DNA of 64,000 bases from assembly GCF_020532645.1 (NCBI RefSeq), contig NZ_JAJAUZ010000014.1, forward strand, positions 1-64,000. Reading direction: 5' to 3'. Below, in pieces: positions 51,069 through 59,766 of this stretch. The notes under the pieces are model-generated. The model was not told the DNA's origin and did no database searches. It saw only the letters and a program-made list of their open reading frames with translations. Source of the stretch: Streptomyces bambusae (GTDB lineage Bacteria; Actinomycetota; Actinomycetes; Streptomycetales; Streptomycetaceae). Both the position numbers and the translations under genes were made by a program. Each line of letters opens with the position of its first letter. Within the stretch, counting starts at the first letter, position 1.

Positions 51069-52232
51069 TCAGGCCGCGTCGGCCTTCAGCGACCGGGCGA
51101 ACGCGCGGATGTCCTGCGTCAGCAGCGCCGGCTCCTCCAGCGCCGCGAAGTGACCGCCGCTCCCGAACTCCGTCCAGTGCGTGATGGTCGGGATGTCGCG
51201 GTCGGCGAGGCTGCGGATCGGCACGAAGATGTCGTGCGGGAAGACCGCCACGCCCACCGGCACGGTCAGAGGCGGCGGCAGGATGCCGGCGGCGACCTTG
51301 CGGACTCCCTCGGCGCCCTCGTAGTAGAAGTTCGCGGAGGGGCCGGCCGTCGCCGTCAGCCAGTAGATGGAGACGATCGTCAGCAGCAGGTCCCGGTCCA
51401 CGTGCTCCGGCTCGCTGCGGTCCGGGTCGGTCCACTCGATGAACTTCTCGGCGATCCACGCCAGCTGGCCGACGGGCGAGTCCGTCAGCCCGTACGCGAG
51501 CGTCTGCGGGCGGGTGGCCTGCACCTTCATGTAGCCCGACAGCTCGCCGTCGAAGCGGACCAGCTTGCCGAGTCGGCCCTGGTCGTTCTCGTCGAGCGCG
51601 GCCAGCTCCGCGGGGTCCCCGGACGGGAACGTCATCAGCATGTTCACGTGCACGCCGAGCACGTGGTCGGGGTCGACCCGGCCCAGCTCCTGCGAGATCA
51701 CGGAACCGGCGTCGCCGCCCTGCGCGATGTACTTGTCGTAGCCGAGCCGGCTCATCAGCTCGGCCCAGGCGCGGGCGATCCGCGGCGCGTCCCAGCCGGC
51801 GTCGCGCAGCGTCGAGAAGCCGTACCCGGGGATCGAGGGGATCACCAGGTGGAAGGCGTCGGCCGGGTCGCCGCCGTGCGCCCGCGGGTCCGTCAGCGGG
51901 CCGATGACGTCGAGGAACTCGGCGACCGCGCCCGGCCAGCCGTGCGTCAGCAGCAGCGGCGTGGCGTCCGCCTCGGGGGAGCGCACGTGCAGGAAGTGGA
52001 TGTCCGCACCGTCGATCTCGGCGGTGAACTGCGGGTGGGCGTTCAGCCGGGCCTCGGCGGCTCGCCAGTCGAAGCCGTTGCGCCAGTACGCGGCGAGCTC
52101 CTTGACCTGGGCCAGCGGCACCCCGCGGGTGGCGCCGACGCCGGGCAGCTCGTCCGGCCAGCGGGTTGCGTCGAGCCGGCGGTGCAGGTCGTCGAGGTCG
52201 GCCTGCGGGATGTCAATGCGGAAGGGTTGCAT
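51069..52232 (-). CDS. Epoxide hydrolase (SgcF/NcsF2-like)
   Basis: 387-aa alpha/beta-hydrolase of the microsomal-epoxide-hydrolase type: N-terminal lid ([20 protein letters not shown]), oxyanion HGWP (97-100), nucleophile Asp174 in [10 protein letters not shown] and base His361 in [11 protein letters not shown]. The length is close to SgcF and NcsF2, which open the core epoxide to a vicinal diol in C-1027 and neocarzinostatin. It fits after the epoxidase at 37452. ATG 52232 gives the family start MQPFRIDI; the longer upstream frame is spurious. Promoter P10 is 134 bp upstream. Confidence 0.92.
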   Translation of the reverse strand: MQPFRIDIPQADLDDLHRRLDATRWPDELPGVGATRGVPLAQVKELAAYWRNGFDWRAAEARLNAHPQFTAEIDGADIHFLHVRSPEADATPLLLTHGWPGAVAEFLDVIGPLTDPRAHGGDPADAFHLVIPSIPGYGFSTLRDAGWDAPRIARAWAELMSRLGYDKYIAQGGDAGSVISQELGRVDPDHVLGVHVNMLMTFPSGDPAELAALDENDQGRLGKLVRFDGELSGYMKVQATRPQTLAYGLTDSPVGQLAWIAEKFIEWTDPDRSEPEHVDRDLLLTIVSIYWLTATAGPSANFYYEGAEGVRKVAAGILPPPLTVPVGVAVFPHDIFVPIRSLADRDIPTITHWTEFGSGGHFAALEEPALLTQDIRAFARSLKADAA

Positions 52233-52339
52233 GCGCACTCCGGATGCTTCGGACCGTGGGCCGGGGAGGTCGGCGGGCCGGATGGGCAGGCGCCCACCAG
52301 GACGAACGGGCCGAGAACACACGTGTCCCGCCCCGCTGC

Positions 52340-52381
52340 ATCCTGTGCCGCCACCGGATCCGGACGCATCTTTGGAATTGC
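52340..52381 (-). promoter_or_regulatory. Cluster promoter P10 (epoxide hydrolase operon)
   Basis: Minus strand: GCAATTCCAAAGATGC (52381-52366), 20-nt gap, CAGGAT (52345-52340). Confidence 0.7.
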
Positions 52382-52753
52382 TTCATGCGTACGCGTCCGC
52401 CGGCGCCGGGCCTGCGGGGTGAGGTGGGGGGCGGGGCCCCGCGTGCCGCGGTCCGTCCGGCCTGATCCGCCGAGCCGGGACCTGAGCCGGGACCCCAGCC
52501 GGGACGTGAGCCGGGCAGGGCTGGGCCTGCACCGGCCCGGCGGGGGTTCGTTCCGGTCCCGCAGGGGTTACGCGCCGGTTCCGCGCGGCGCGGACCGGTG
52601 CCACCTGGGCTCGGTCCGGTCCGCAGGGCTCGTACCGGCCCGTACCGGTCCCGAGTGGTTCCGCGCGGGCGCGCTCCCCGAGGCCTGCGCGGGCCCCCAA
52701 CGGCCCTGCGCGGGCCCGTTCCGACCGGCCGGGGCCCGCCGCTCCGGCACAGG

Positions 52754-52795
52754 GCAGTCCAGAAGATGCAGCCGCCGGGCGGCCGCTGACAGCAT
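52754..52795 (+). promoter_or_regulatory. Cluster promoter P11 (methyltransferase-oxidase operon)
   Basis: GCAGTCCAGAAGATGC (52754-52769), 20-nt gap, CAGCAT (52790-52795). The remaining 700-bp divergent spacer holds short GAGCCGGGAC-type repeats near 52467-52520 and no convincing gene. Confidence 0.65.
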
Positions 52796-52937
52796 CCGGT
52801 CCGGGCGTGCCGGGCGCCGGGGCCGCCGGCCCGGGCCGGTCCCGGCGCCGCCGCAGCGACCGCCGTACCCGCCGTACCCGACCGCCGCAGCCGCCCGCTG
52901 CACCCCGTCCGCAGGACCCCGGAGAGGACGCGCACAC

Positions 52938-54491
52938 ATGAAGGTTCCCACCGCTCACCCCGGCGTCGCCGACCTGGTCGGCGCCTTCCTGCAGGCCGCC
53001 CCGCAGGACTGCGCCGCCCCGTACCGGCAGTTGGTGGACGCGCTGTGGGACGCGGGCACGCCGACCGACGCGGCCGCGGCCGCCGTCCCGGTGATCGCCG
53101 AGCAGCTGCCGAAGGCCGGACCCGAGCACCTCGGCCGCCTCCTGGTGCTCCTCGGCCTGCTCGCCGAGGCCGAGTACCCGGCGCTCGACGGCCCGGCGGC
53201 CACCGCGGTCCGCCCCCACCTCGACCTCGTCCTCGGGCTGCTGCCGGGCGCCGCCGCCGATGCGCCCCTCACCCTCGCCGCGCTCTACCTCCTCGCGCAC
53301 TTCCCGGGCGACCGCGACCGGATCCTGGCGGCCGCCGACGGCCTCGGCCTGAACCCCGACGACCACTCGCGGCTCGACCGGGCCCTGCGCACCCTCGACT
53401 CGGACGAGCCGGACCTCGGCCGGGTCTGGCCCTCGCCCGCCGCCTGGACCCTCAACGCCGACGAACTCGCCTTCGACCAGAGCTGGATCAAGGGGCTGAC
53501 GTCCGAGCAGCTCGTCGCCAACTGGGAGAACGACACCCGCACCGTCCTCGGCTTCATCGGCGCGAAGGCGTACTGGGCGGTCTGCAACGGGACCCCCGAC
53601 ATCCCGCCCACCGCCACCGTCGAGGGCCGCACCGCCACCGGCGCCGAGGCCGCCCGCGCCGACGCCACGCACCTGTTCGCCCCGCACTTCGGCGCGCTGC
53701 GCTGCCCGTCCTGCGCGGCGCCGCTCGCCGCCGACGGCGGCGGCATCGGCTGCACTTCCTGCGGCAGCGCCTTCCCGGTCGCCGGCGGCATCCTCGACCT
53801 GACCGCGCCCGCACCCGCGGCCGGCGGCAGCGCCGACTTCCTGGAGAAGCTCTCCCAGGTGCCCAGCATGGGCCTGTTCTACGAGGCCGTGGCCCGGCCC
53901 GCGTTCCTCCAGCTGTGCGGCCAGAACTGGGACGCCGGCATCAGCCTCGCCACCGAGGACGGCTACCTCGCCCGGAACATCGCCCCGGTCGACGGGCCGG
54001 TGCTCGACCTCGGGGCCGGCGCCGGCCGCTGGACCGAGGTCATCGCGGACACCGTCGGCGCCGACCGGCTCGTCGCCCTCGACATGGGCCTGCCGATGCT
54101 GACCGCGCTGCGCGGCCGCCTCCCCGAGGTGCCGTCGGTCCTCGCCAGCGCGAGCGACCTGCCGTTCGCCGACGCCTCGCTCGGCGCCGTCGTCTGCTGG
54201 AACGCCCTCCAGGCCTTCTACCACCACGCGGCCGCCGCCATCGCCGAGGTCGGGCGCTGCCTCAAGCCGGGCGGCACCTTCACCTTCCTGACGTTCCGCC
54301 GCTCCGACGACCCGGTCTACGCGTACTTCGTGCACGCCCACCGGTTCCCGCAGCACACCGGCGGCCTCGACGTGTTCGACCTCGCCGAGCTCAAGGGCTG
54401 GCTGGCCGGCGCGGGCCTGACCGTCCGCGAGGAGTCCGGGCCCGGCACGTTCGTCTTCATCACCGCGGTCCGCGAGGGGGCCGGCTCGTGA
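52938..54491 (+). CDS. Large methyltransferase with internal zinc-ribbon (Trm112-like) segment
   Basis: 517-aa protein in three parts: an all-helical N-terminal region of unknown fold (about 1-250, starting MKVPTAHPGVADLVGAFLQA), a CxxC-x15-CxxC zinc ribbon of the Trm112p type (LRCPSCAAPLAADGG then GCTSCGSAFPVAGG, near 255-285), and a class I methyltransferase domain (LDLGAGAGRWTEVIADTVGA; FADASLGAVVCWNALQAFYH; LKPGGTFTFLTF). Plausibly an O- or N-methyltransferase on a large intermediate or carrier-bound substrate. ATG 52938 is the only sensible start. Stop overlaps the next gene (GTGA). Confidence 0.78.
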   Translation: MKVPTAHPGVADLVGAFLQAAPQDCAAPYRQLVDALWDAGTPTDAAAAAVPVIAEQLPKAGPEHLGRLLVLLGLLAEAEYPALDGPAATAVRPHLDLVLGLLPGAAADAPLTLAALYLLAHFPGDRDRILAAADGLGLNPDDHSRLDRALRTLDSDEPDLGRVWPSPAAWTLNADELAFDQSWIKGLTSEQLVANWENDTRTVLGFIGAKAYWAVCNGTPDIPPTATVEGRTATGAEAARADATHLFAPHFGALRCPSCAAPLAADGGGIGCTSCGSAFPVAGGILDLTAPAPAAGGSADFLEKLSQVPSMGLFYEAVARPAFLQLCGQNWDAGISLATEDGYLARNIAPVDGPVLDLGAGAGRWTEVIADTVGADRLVALDMGLPMLTALRGRLPEVPSVLASASDLPFADASLGAVVCWNALQAFYHHAAAAIAEVGRCLKPGGTFTFLTFRRSDDPVYAYFVHAHRFPQHTGGLDVFDLAELKGWLAGAGLTVREESGPGTFVFITAVREGAGS

Positions 54492-55879
54492 CGGCGTCCA
54501 CCGGAGCCCCGGGCCCCGCGGGCATCGCCCGGCCCGGCAGTCCCGCGTACGAAGAGGCCAGCCGGGTCTTCAACCTGGCGGCGCCCGCGCACCCGGAAGC
54601 CGCGGTGACCGTCGACGGCATCGACGGCATCCGGGCCGCGCTGCGCCACGCCGCGGACGCCGGCCTGCCGGTCCGGGTGATCGGCACCGGCCATGCGTCG
54701 GGCGCGGCCCGCCCGATGGACGGCGCGCTGCTGATCCGCACCCGGCTCGCGGGCGGCGTCGAGATCGACCCGCAGCGGCGGGTGGCCCGGGTGCCCGCCG
54801 GCACCCGCTGGGCCGAGGTCGTCGAGGCGGCCGCCCCGTACGGGCTGGCCGCACCGCACGGCTCGTCCGGCGGCGTCGGCGTGGTCGGCTACGCGCTCGG
54901 CGGCGGTGCCGGCTTCTACGGGCGCACCACCGGCCTGGCCGCCAACCTGGTGCGCGCGGTCGAACTGGTCACCGCGGACGGCACGGTGGTCCGCGCGGAC
55001 GCCGGGCAGGACGCCGAGCTGTTCTGGGCGCTGCGCGGCGGGGGCGGCGGCTTCGGCGTGGTCACGGCCGTCGAGGTCGCCCTGTTCCCGGTGCACCGGA
55101 CGGTCACCGGCGGCGCCTACTGGCCCGCGTCGCTGGCGGAGCCGCTGCTCGAAGCCTGGCTGCGCTGGTGCGCGGACGCGCCGCGGTCGGCGACGACCTC
55201 GCTGCGGCTGATGAACCTGCCGCCGCTGCCGGGCGTGCCGGCGGAGCTGGCGGCGGGCCCGGTGCTGGCCGTCGACGGTGCGGTGCACGCGGCCGACGAG
55301 ACCGGTCTGGCGGGCGCCCTGCGCGACGCCGACGACCTGCTGGGACCGCTGCGGGCGATCGGCAAGCCGCTGATCGACACCTGGCACGCGGCGGAGCCGG
55401 CGGCGGTGCTGCACGCCCACATGGACCCGGCGGATCCGGTGCCGTTCGTCGGCGACCACCTGCTGCTCGGCGCCCTGGACGGGGCCGGTGCGCAGGCCTT
55501 CCTGGGCGCGGTGGGCGAGGGTTCGGGCTCTCCGCTGGTCGTGGCCTCGCTGCGGCAGCTGGGCGGGGCCTTCGCGGAGGCGGATCCGGCGGGCGGGGTG
55601 CTGAGCCGGGTGGACGCCCCGTACGCGTACATGGGCTCGGGGCCGCCGTTCGGTCCGGTCACCGTGGCGGCGCTGGAAGAGCACTGCACTCGGGTGAGAG
55701 CGGCGCTCACCCCGTGGGACACGGGGCGGACGCTGCCGAGCCTGGTGGAGAACCACCACCGCCCGCAGCGCCACCTCGACGCGGCCGATGCGGCCGCCGT
55801 GGCCCGGATCCGGGCGGGCGTGGACCCGGAGGGGCGGTTCGCGGGGGACATCGCCCTGGGGGCGCTGCCTCCGGCGTGA
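54488..55879 (+). CDS. FAD-linked oxidase (berberine-bridge-enzyme type)
   Basis: 463-aa oxidase with an FAD-binding PCMH domain: VRVIGTGHASGAARPMDGAL, VARVPAGTRWAEVVEAAAPY, SSGGVGVVGYALGGGAGFYG, GGGGGFGVVTAVEVALF. A C-terminal BBE motif is recognisable near VENHHRPQRHLDAADAAAVA and EGRFAGDIALG. In bicovalent BBE enzymes the Cys near the second motif binds FAD; here the position reads GGVGVVG without Cys, so at most single His attachment is possible. It probably oxidises an alcohol or C-H in the core or acyl group. Translationally coupled to the methyltransferase. Confidence 0.82.
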   Translation: MTASTGAPGPAGIARPGSPAYEEASRVFNLAAPAHPEAAVTVDGIDGIRAALRHAADAGLPVRVIGTGHASGAARPMDGALLIRTRLAGGVEIDPQRRVARVPAGTRWAEVVEAAAPYGLAAPHGSSGGVGVVGYALGGGAGFYGRTTGLAANLVRAVELVTADGTVVRADAGQDAELFWALRGGGGGFGVVTAVEVALFPVHRTVTGGAYWPASLAEPLLEAWLRWCADAPRSATTSLRLMNLPPLPGVPAELAAGPVLAVDGAVHAADETGLAGALRDADDLLGPLRAIGKPLIDTWHAAEPAAVLHAHMDPADPVPFVGDHLLLGALDGAGAQAFLGAVGEGSGSPLVVASLRQLGGAFAEADPAGGVLSRVDAPYAYMGSGPPFGPVTVAALEEHCTRVRAALTPWDTGRTLPSLVENHHRPQRHLDAADAAAVARIRAGVDPEGRFAGDIALGALPPA

Positions 55880-55929
55880 CACCGCGGGCCTCCGGGCCCA
55901 CTGGATGGTGCTGTCAGGTGCATGACATC

Positions 55930-55971
55930 AGGCGGGCCGGCTGTATCCGAGGGGATGCGGCCGGCCCGCCT
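55930..55971. terminator. Bidirectional hairpin terminator
   Basis: 12-bp stem (55930-55941 with 55960-55971), 18-nt loop, between convergent genes. Confidence 0.7.
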
Positions 55972-55998
55972 TCTGCCGTGGCCGTCCATGCCCGCGCC

Positions 55999-56433
55999 TC
56001 AGGCGAAGGTGATGACCTGGGCGGCGCCGGCGCCCGTGGCGTCGCCGAGGCCGGCGGAGCAGGAGACGACCTTGCAGTTCACGGTGCCCCAGGGGGTGCC
56101 GTTCGCGCCGACGACGGCCTGGAAGGACGTGTTGACCTTCAGCTGGGCGGTGGCCTTGCCGGCCGCGTCGGCCGTCACGTTGACCGCGGTGGCGGCGTTG
56201 CAGCCGATGGTGCCCGGCTCGACGACCGCACACTGGCCCACGTGGTAGACGGTGCCCGGGGTCAGCCCCGTGGCGGACACCGTGATCGTCTGACCGTCGG
56301 TCAGACCGGTGCCGGGGGTGACCGTCACACCGGGCGCGGCCATTGCGCTCGGCCCGAATGCAAACGCCAGACCGGCAGCCATGGCAGTGGTGGCACCGGC
56401 GCGGGCGAGGAAGCGGGTCTTGTTCTTCAGCAT
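55999..56433 (-). CDS. Enediyne chromoprotein apoprotein, macromomycin/auromomycin type
   Basis: 144-aa secreted protein: a 32-residue signal peptide (MLKNKTRFLARAGATTAMAA onward, cleavage after AMA) and a 112-aa mature neocarzinostatin-fold domain that binds and protects the chromophore. Mature Cys36-Cys46 (GQCAVVEPGTIGC) and Cys88-Cys93 (NCKVVSC) form the two disulphides of the family. The mature start APGVTVTPGTG, length 112 and blocks such as TPGTVYHVGQCAVVEPG and SFQAVVGANGTPWGTVNC match, from memory, the macromomycin/auromomycin apoprotein almost throughout, with fewer matches to the C-1027 or neocarzinostatin apoproteins. RBS AGGAG 7 nt before ATG 56433. Driven by P12 and divergent from the exporter. 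Confidence 0.95.
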   Translation of the reverse strand: MLKNKTRFLARAGATTAMAAGLAFAFGPSAMAAPGVTVTPGTGLTDGQTITVSATGLTPGTVYHVGQCAVVEPGTIGCNAATAVNVTADAAGKATAQLKVNTSFQAVVGANGTPWGTVNCKVVSCSAGLGDATGAGAAQVITFA

Positions 56434-56528
56434 GATGAACTCCTGATTTCGGTCAGTTAGATGAGGACATAGCCGGAAATCGACCCCCGATGAAAAGGAA
56501 TCAGCCAGTCCGGCCTCGTTCAAGTGAA

Positions 56529-56570
56529 ACGTTATCGACTTGCCTAAGTCGTCATCATCTTCCAAATTGC
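56529..56570 (-). promoter_or_regulatory. Cluster promoter P12 (apoprotein)
   Basis: Minus strand: GCAATTTGGAAGATGA (56570-56555), 20-nt gap, TAACGT (56534-56529). Confidence 0.7.
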
Positions 56571-56721
56571 TATCCGGCAAAGCGCTGGTGAGTTCCCGTT
56601 TCCGGGAAGACAGCACGATGCGAGATGAGCTCGCGCGCGCGGGGATGGAACGCTCCGGACATTCCTGCGTGCCGGGCGCCAGGCGGCCGGCCCGCCGACC
56701 TCACGTGGAAAGTTGAGGAAG

Positions 56722-58407
56722 ATGACTGTTGGCGAAGGACAGAGGGCCGGGCGGAAGGAGTGGCTGGGGCTCGTCGTCCTTGCCCTGCCGACCCTGCTCG
56801 TGGCCCTGGACGTCTTCGTTCTCCTCCTGGCGCTGCCGCACCTGGCCGTCGACCTGCAAGCGGACGCCACCCAGCAGCTGTGGATCATGGACGTCTACGG
56901 GTTCATGATCGTCGGCTTCCTGGTCACCATGGGCACCCTCGGCGACCGCATCGGCCGCCGCAAACTGCTGCTCATCGGCGCCGCCGCCTTCGGCGCGGCC
57001 TCGGTGCTCGCCGCGTTCTCCACCAGCCCCGGCATGCTGATCACCGCCCGCGTGCTGCTGGGCATCGCCGGCGCCACCCTGACGCCCTCGACGCTGTCCC
57101 TGATCAGCGTCATCTTCAAGGACCCCAAGCAGCGTTCCGTCGCGATCGCCGTCTGGGCCAGCGTCTTCCCGCTCGGCGCCATCTTCGGCCCGATCGTCGG
57201 CGGCGTGATGCTGGAGCACTTCTGGTGGGGCTCGGTGTTCCTGCTCGGCGTGCCCGCCATGGCGATCCTGCTGGTCGCGGGTCCCAAGCTGCTGCCCGAG
57301 TTCAAGAGCGAGAACGCCGGCCGGCTCGACCCGGTCAGCGTGCTCCTCAACATCGGTACGAGCATCCCGGTCATCTACGGCATCAAGGAACTGGCGCGCG
57401 ACGGCTGGGCCCCGCTGCCCGCAGCCGCCATCGTGTTCGGCGTCGTCCTCGGCATCTCGTTCGTCCGCCGGCAGCGCGCACTGGCCGAACCGCTGCTCGA
57501 CGTCGGCCTGTTCGCCCACAAGCGGTTCAGCGCCGCGCTCGTCGGCATGCTGGCCAACAGCGTCGTCGGCGGCACCGTGATGTTCCTGCTCGTCCAGTAC
57601 TTCCAGTCGGTCCGCGGCTTCACCCCGGTCGAGGCCGCCCTCGGCCTGATGCCCAGCATGGTCCTGGCGACCATGGGCTTCGGCATCACGCCGGTGCTCG
57701 CCCGCAAGTTCCGCCCCGCGTACGTCGTCGGCGGCGGGCTCGCCGGCGTCGTGGCCATCCTCATCGTGATGACGCAGCTCGACGGCAGCTCGCCCGGCCT
57801 GCTCATCGCCTGCTTCGCGCTGTTCTCCTTCTTCGGCACGCCCGTCGTGGCCCTCGGCACCAACCTGGTCGTCGAGGTCGTCCCGGAGGAGAAGGCCGGC
57901 TCGGCCGGGTCCATGTCGCAGCTGGGCAACGAGTTCGGCGCCGCCCTCGGCGTCGCGACCCTCGGCACCCTCGCCGTGGCCGTCTACCGCGGCGACATCG
58001 CCGACAACGTCCCCGCGGGCCTGCCCGCCGGGACGGCCGAGGCCGTCAAGGACAGCGTCGCCGCGGCCTCCGGCGCGGCCTCGCAGCTCCCCGAGCGGCT
58101 CGCCGACACGCTGGCCGATCCGGTCCGCGAGGCGTTCCTCGGCGGCCTGCACACCGTCGCCGGCGTCGGCGCGCTGATCATCACGGCGGCAGCCGTGGCC
58201 TTCGTCGTCCTTCTCCGCCACGTCCCGCCGATCGGCGCGGCCGAGGCGGCCGCCGGCGACGGCACGGACGGCGACGGCGCGGACGGCGGCGACGGCACCG
58301 GCACCGCGGATGCCGAAGGCACCCCCGCCGCCGCGGCCGACGGGGCTCCGGCACCGGCCCGGGAGACCGACGGGACCCCCGCCGGCTCGGGCATCACCGC
58401 CAAGTAG
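56722..58407 (+). CDS. MFS drug exporter, DHA2/14-TM family (SgcB-like)
   Basis: 561-aa transporter with about 14 helices. Conserved motif A reads GTLGDRIGRRKLLLIG, the N-terminal motif is LPTLLVALDVFVLLLALPHL, and motif C-like ARVLLGIAGATLTPSTLSLI and VFPLGAIFGPIVGGVM are present. It probably exports the chromophore, or the chromophore with its protein partner, as SgcB is thought to do. ATG 56722 has GGAAAG 9 nt upstream; GAGGAAG just before the ATG is too close. A Gly/Asp/Ala-rich cytosolic tail of about 60 residues ends the protein. Divergent from the apoprotein gene. Confidence 0.9.
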   Translation: MTVGEGQRAGRKEWLGLVVLALPTLLVALDVFVLLLALPHLAVDLQADATQQLWIMDVYGFMIVGFLVTMGTLGDRIGRRKLLLIGAAAFGAASVLAAFSTSPGMLITARVLLGIAGATLTPSTLSLISVIFKDPKQRSVAIAVWASVFPLGAIFGPIVGGVMLEHFWWGSVFLLGVPAMAILLVAGPKLLPEFKSENAGRLDPVSVLLNIGTSIPVIYGIKELARDGWAPLPAAAIVFGVVLGISFVRRQRALAEPLLDVGLFAHKRFSAALVGMLANSVVGGTVMFLLVQYFQSVRGFTPVEAALGLMPSMVLATMGFGITPVLARKFRPAYVVGGGLAGVVAILIVMTQLDGSSPGLLIACFALFSFFGTPVVALGTNLVVEVVPEEKAGSAGSMSQLGNEFGAALGVATLGTLAVAVYRGDIADNVPAGLPAGTAEAVKDSVAAASGAASQLPERLADTLADPVREAFLGGLHTVAGVGALIITAAAVAFVVLLRHVPPIGAAEAAAGDGTDGDGADGGDGTGTADAEGTPAAAADGAPAPARETDGTPAGSGITAK

Positions 58408-58418
58408 CCCGCACGGAC

Positions 58419-58461
58419 ACGAGGCCCCGGTGGCGCGGACGGCGCGCCACCGGGGCCTCGT
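58419..58461. terminator. Bidirectional hairpin terminator
   Basis: Perfect 18-bp stem (58419-58436 with 58444-58461), 7-nt loop, between convergent genes. Confidence 0.85.
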
Positions 58462-58482
58462 ACGTACGGACGGTCCGCAGGA

Positions 58483-59733
58483 TCAGGTACGGGCGCCCGC
58501 GTCCGCGCCCAGCCGGACCGGGAAGGTGTCCAGACCGCGGACCACCCACCGGTCCCGGTACACCGGCGGCGCCACCGCCGCCAGGTCCGGGAACCGGCGC
58601 AGCAGCGCCGGCAGCGCGATCCGCGCCTCCAGCCGGGCCAGCGGCGCACCCAGGCAGAAGTGCGAACCGAGGCCGAAACTCAGCGGTTTGGAGTCGGTGC
58701 GCGCCGGGTCGAAGCGGTCCGGGTCGGCGAACCGCCGGCCGTCCCGGTTCGCGGCCGCCAGGATCAGCGTCAGCCGGCTGCCCGCCGCCACCGGCACGTC
58801 CCCCAGCACCAGGTCCCGCGTCGCCATCCGGCTCGTGACGTGCACCGGCGGCTCGAACCGCAGGATCTCCTCGACGTACCCGGCGGCGAACTCCGGCCCG
58901 GTGCGCAGCAGGTGCGCGTACGACGGCTGCTCCAGGGCGAGCAGCGCGCCGTGCCCGATCAGGAAGCTCGTCGTCTCGAAACCGGCCGTCAGCAGCACCA
59001 TCAGGGTGCCGTGCAGCTCGTCGTGGTCCAGCCGCCCGTCGCCCGCGTCATGGGCCTCGGCCAGCAGCGTGACCAGGTCGTCGGCGGGCCGGCGGCGCCG
59101 GTGGTCGAGCAGCTCGGCGAAGTAGCCGGACATCTCGTCCATCGCCTCGTCGGCCTGCTCCAGCGCCGTCGGGTCCGTGAACCCGTCCGTGGACACCGCC
59201 ACGCGGGACGCCATGTCGCGGAACCACACCTGGTCCTGCTCGGGGAAGCCCATCATGGCCGAGATCACCGCGATGGGCAGCCGCGAGGCGAACTCGCCGA
59301 TCACGTCCACGTCCGCGCCGCCCGCGCCGAGCCCGGCCATCCGGTCCAGCAGCCGGTCGCACATGCCGGCGATGACGTCGTGCAGCCTCGCCACCTTCGG
59401 CGGGGTGAACGCGAAGCTCACCACGTTCCGCAGCCGCGCGTGGTCGGGCGGATTGCTGTAGAGCATCGAACTCGTGAAGGCCCGCAGCGACGAGTGCGCC
59501 CGCCACTGCGGGTAGTGCGCGTCGTAGCTCCTGCCGTCCTGGACGTGCAGGGCGGCGTCCCGCAGCGCGCGGGCACACTCCTCGTACCCCGTGACCACCA
59601 GCCGGCCCGGGGCCCGTTGCGCCACGTTCCCGTGCGCCCGCAGGGCCTCGTAGAGCGGGTACGGGTCCTGACGGCCCTCGGGGGTGCCGAGCGCGGCGAA
59701 CGCCTCGGCCAGCGGCATGACCGGATCGGCCAC
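58483..59733 (-). CDS. Cytochrome P450 (possible SgcD3 counterpart)
   Basis: 416-aa P450: I helix LLTAGFETTSFLIG, ExxR in VEEILRFEPPVHVTSRMATR, haem loop FGLGSHFCLGAPLARLEAR. Normal length and complete. It is transcribed with the upstream O-methyltransferase. A P450/O-methyltransferase pair is the set used in C-1027 (SgcD3, SgcD4) to hydroxylate and methylate the benzoxazolinate, and auromomycin is reported to release a methoxy-benzoxazine acid, so hydroxylation of that ring is the best guess. The rest of such a pathway would lie beyond the window. Confidence 0.87.
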   Translation of the reverse strand: MADPVMPLAEAFAALGTPEGRQDPYPLYEALRAHGNVAQRAPGRLVVTGYEECARALRDAALHVQDGRSYDAHYPQWRAHSSLRAFTSSMLYSNPPDHARLRNVVSFAFTPPKVARLHDVIAGMCDRLLDRMAGLGAGGADVDVIGEFASRLPIAVISAMMGFPEQDQVWFRDMASRVAVSTDGFTDPTALEQADEAMDEMSGYFAELLDHRRRRPADDLVTLLAEAHDAGDGRLDHDELHGTLMVLLTAGFETTSFLIGHGALLALEQPSYAHLLRTGPEFAAGYVEEILRFEPPVHVTSRMATRDLVLGDVPVAAGSRLTLILAAANRDGRRFADPDRFDPARTDSKPLSFGLGSHFCLGAPLARLEARIALPALLRRFPDLAAVAPPVYRDRWVVRGLDTFPVRLGADAGART

Positions 59734-59766
59734 GGTGCGACTCCTCGTACGACGGTTCCCGCGATG

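Noticed and set aside
52254..52937. A coding region upstream of the methyltransferase (long open frame from 51021)
   Set aside because: The translated sequence is Arg/Pro/Gly-rich with no family resemblance, the region contains the divergent promoters P10 and P11, and a clear start exists at 52938.
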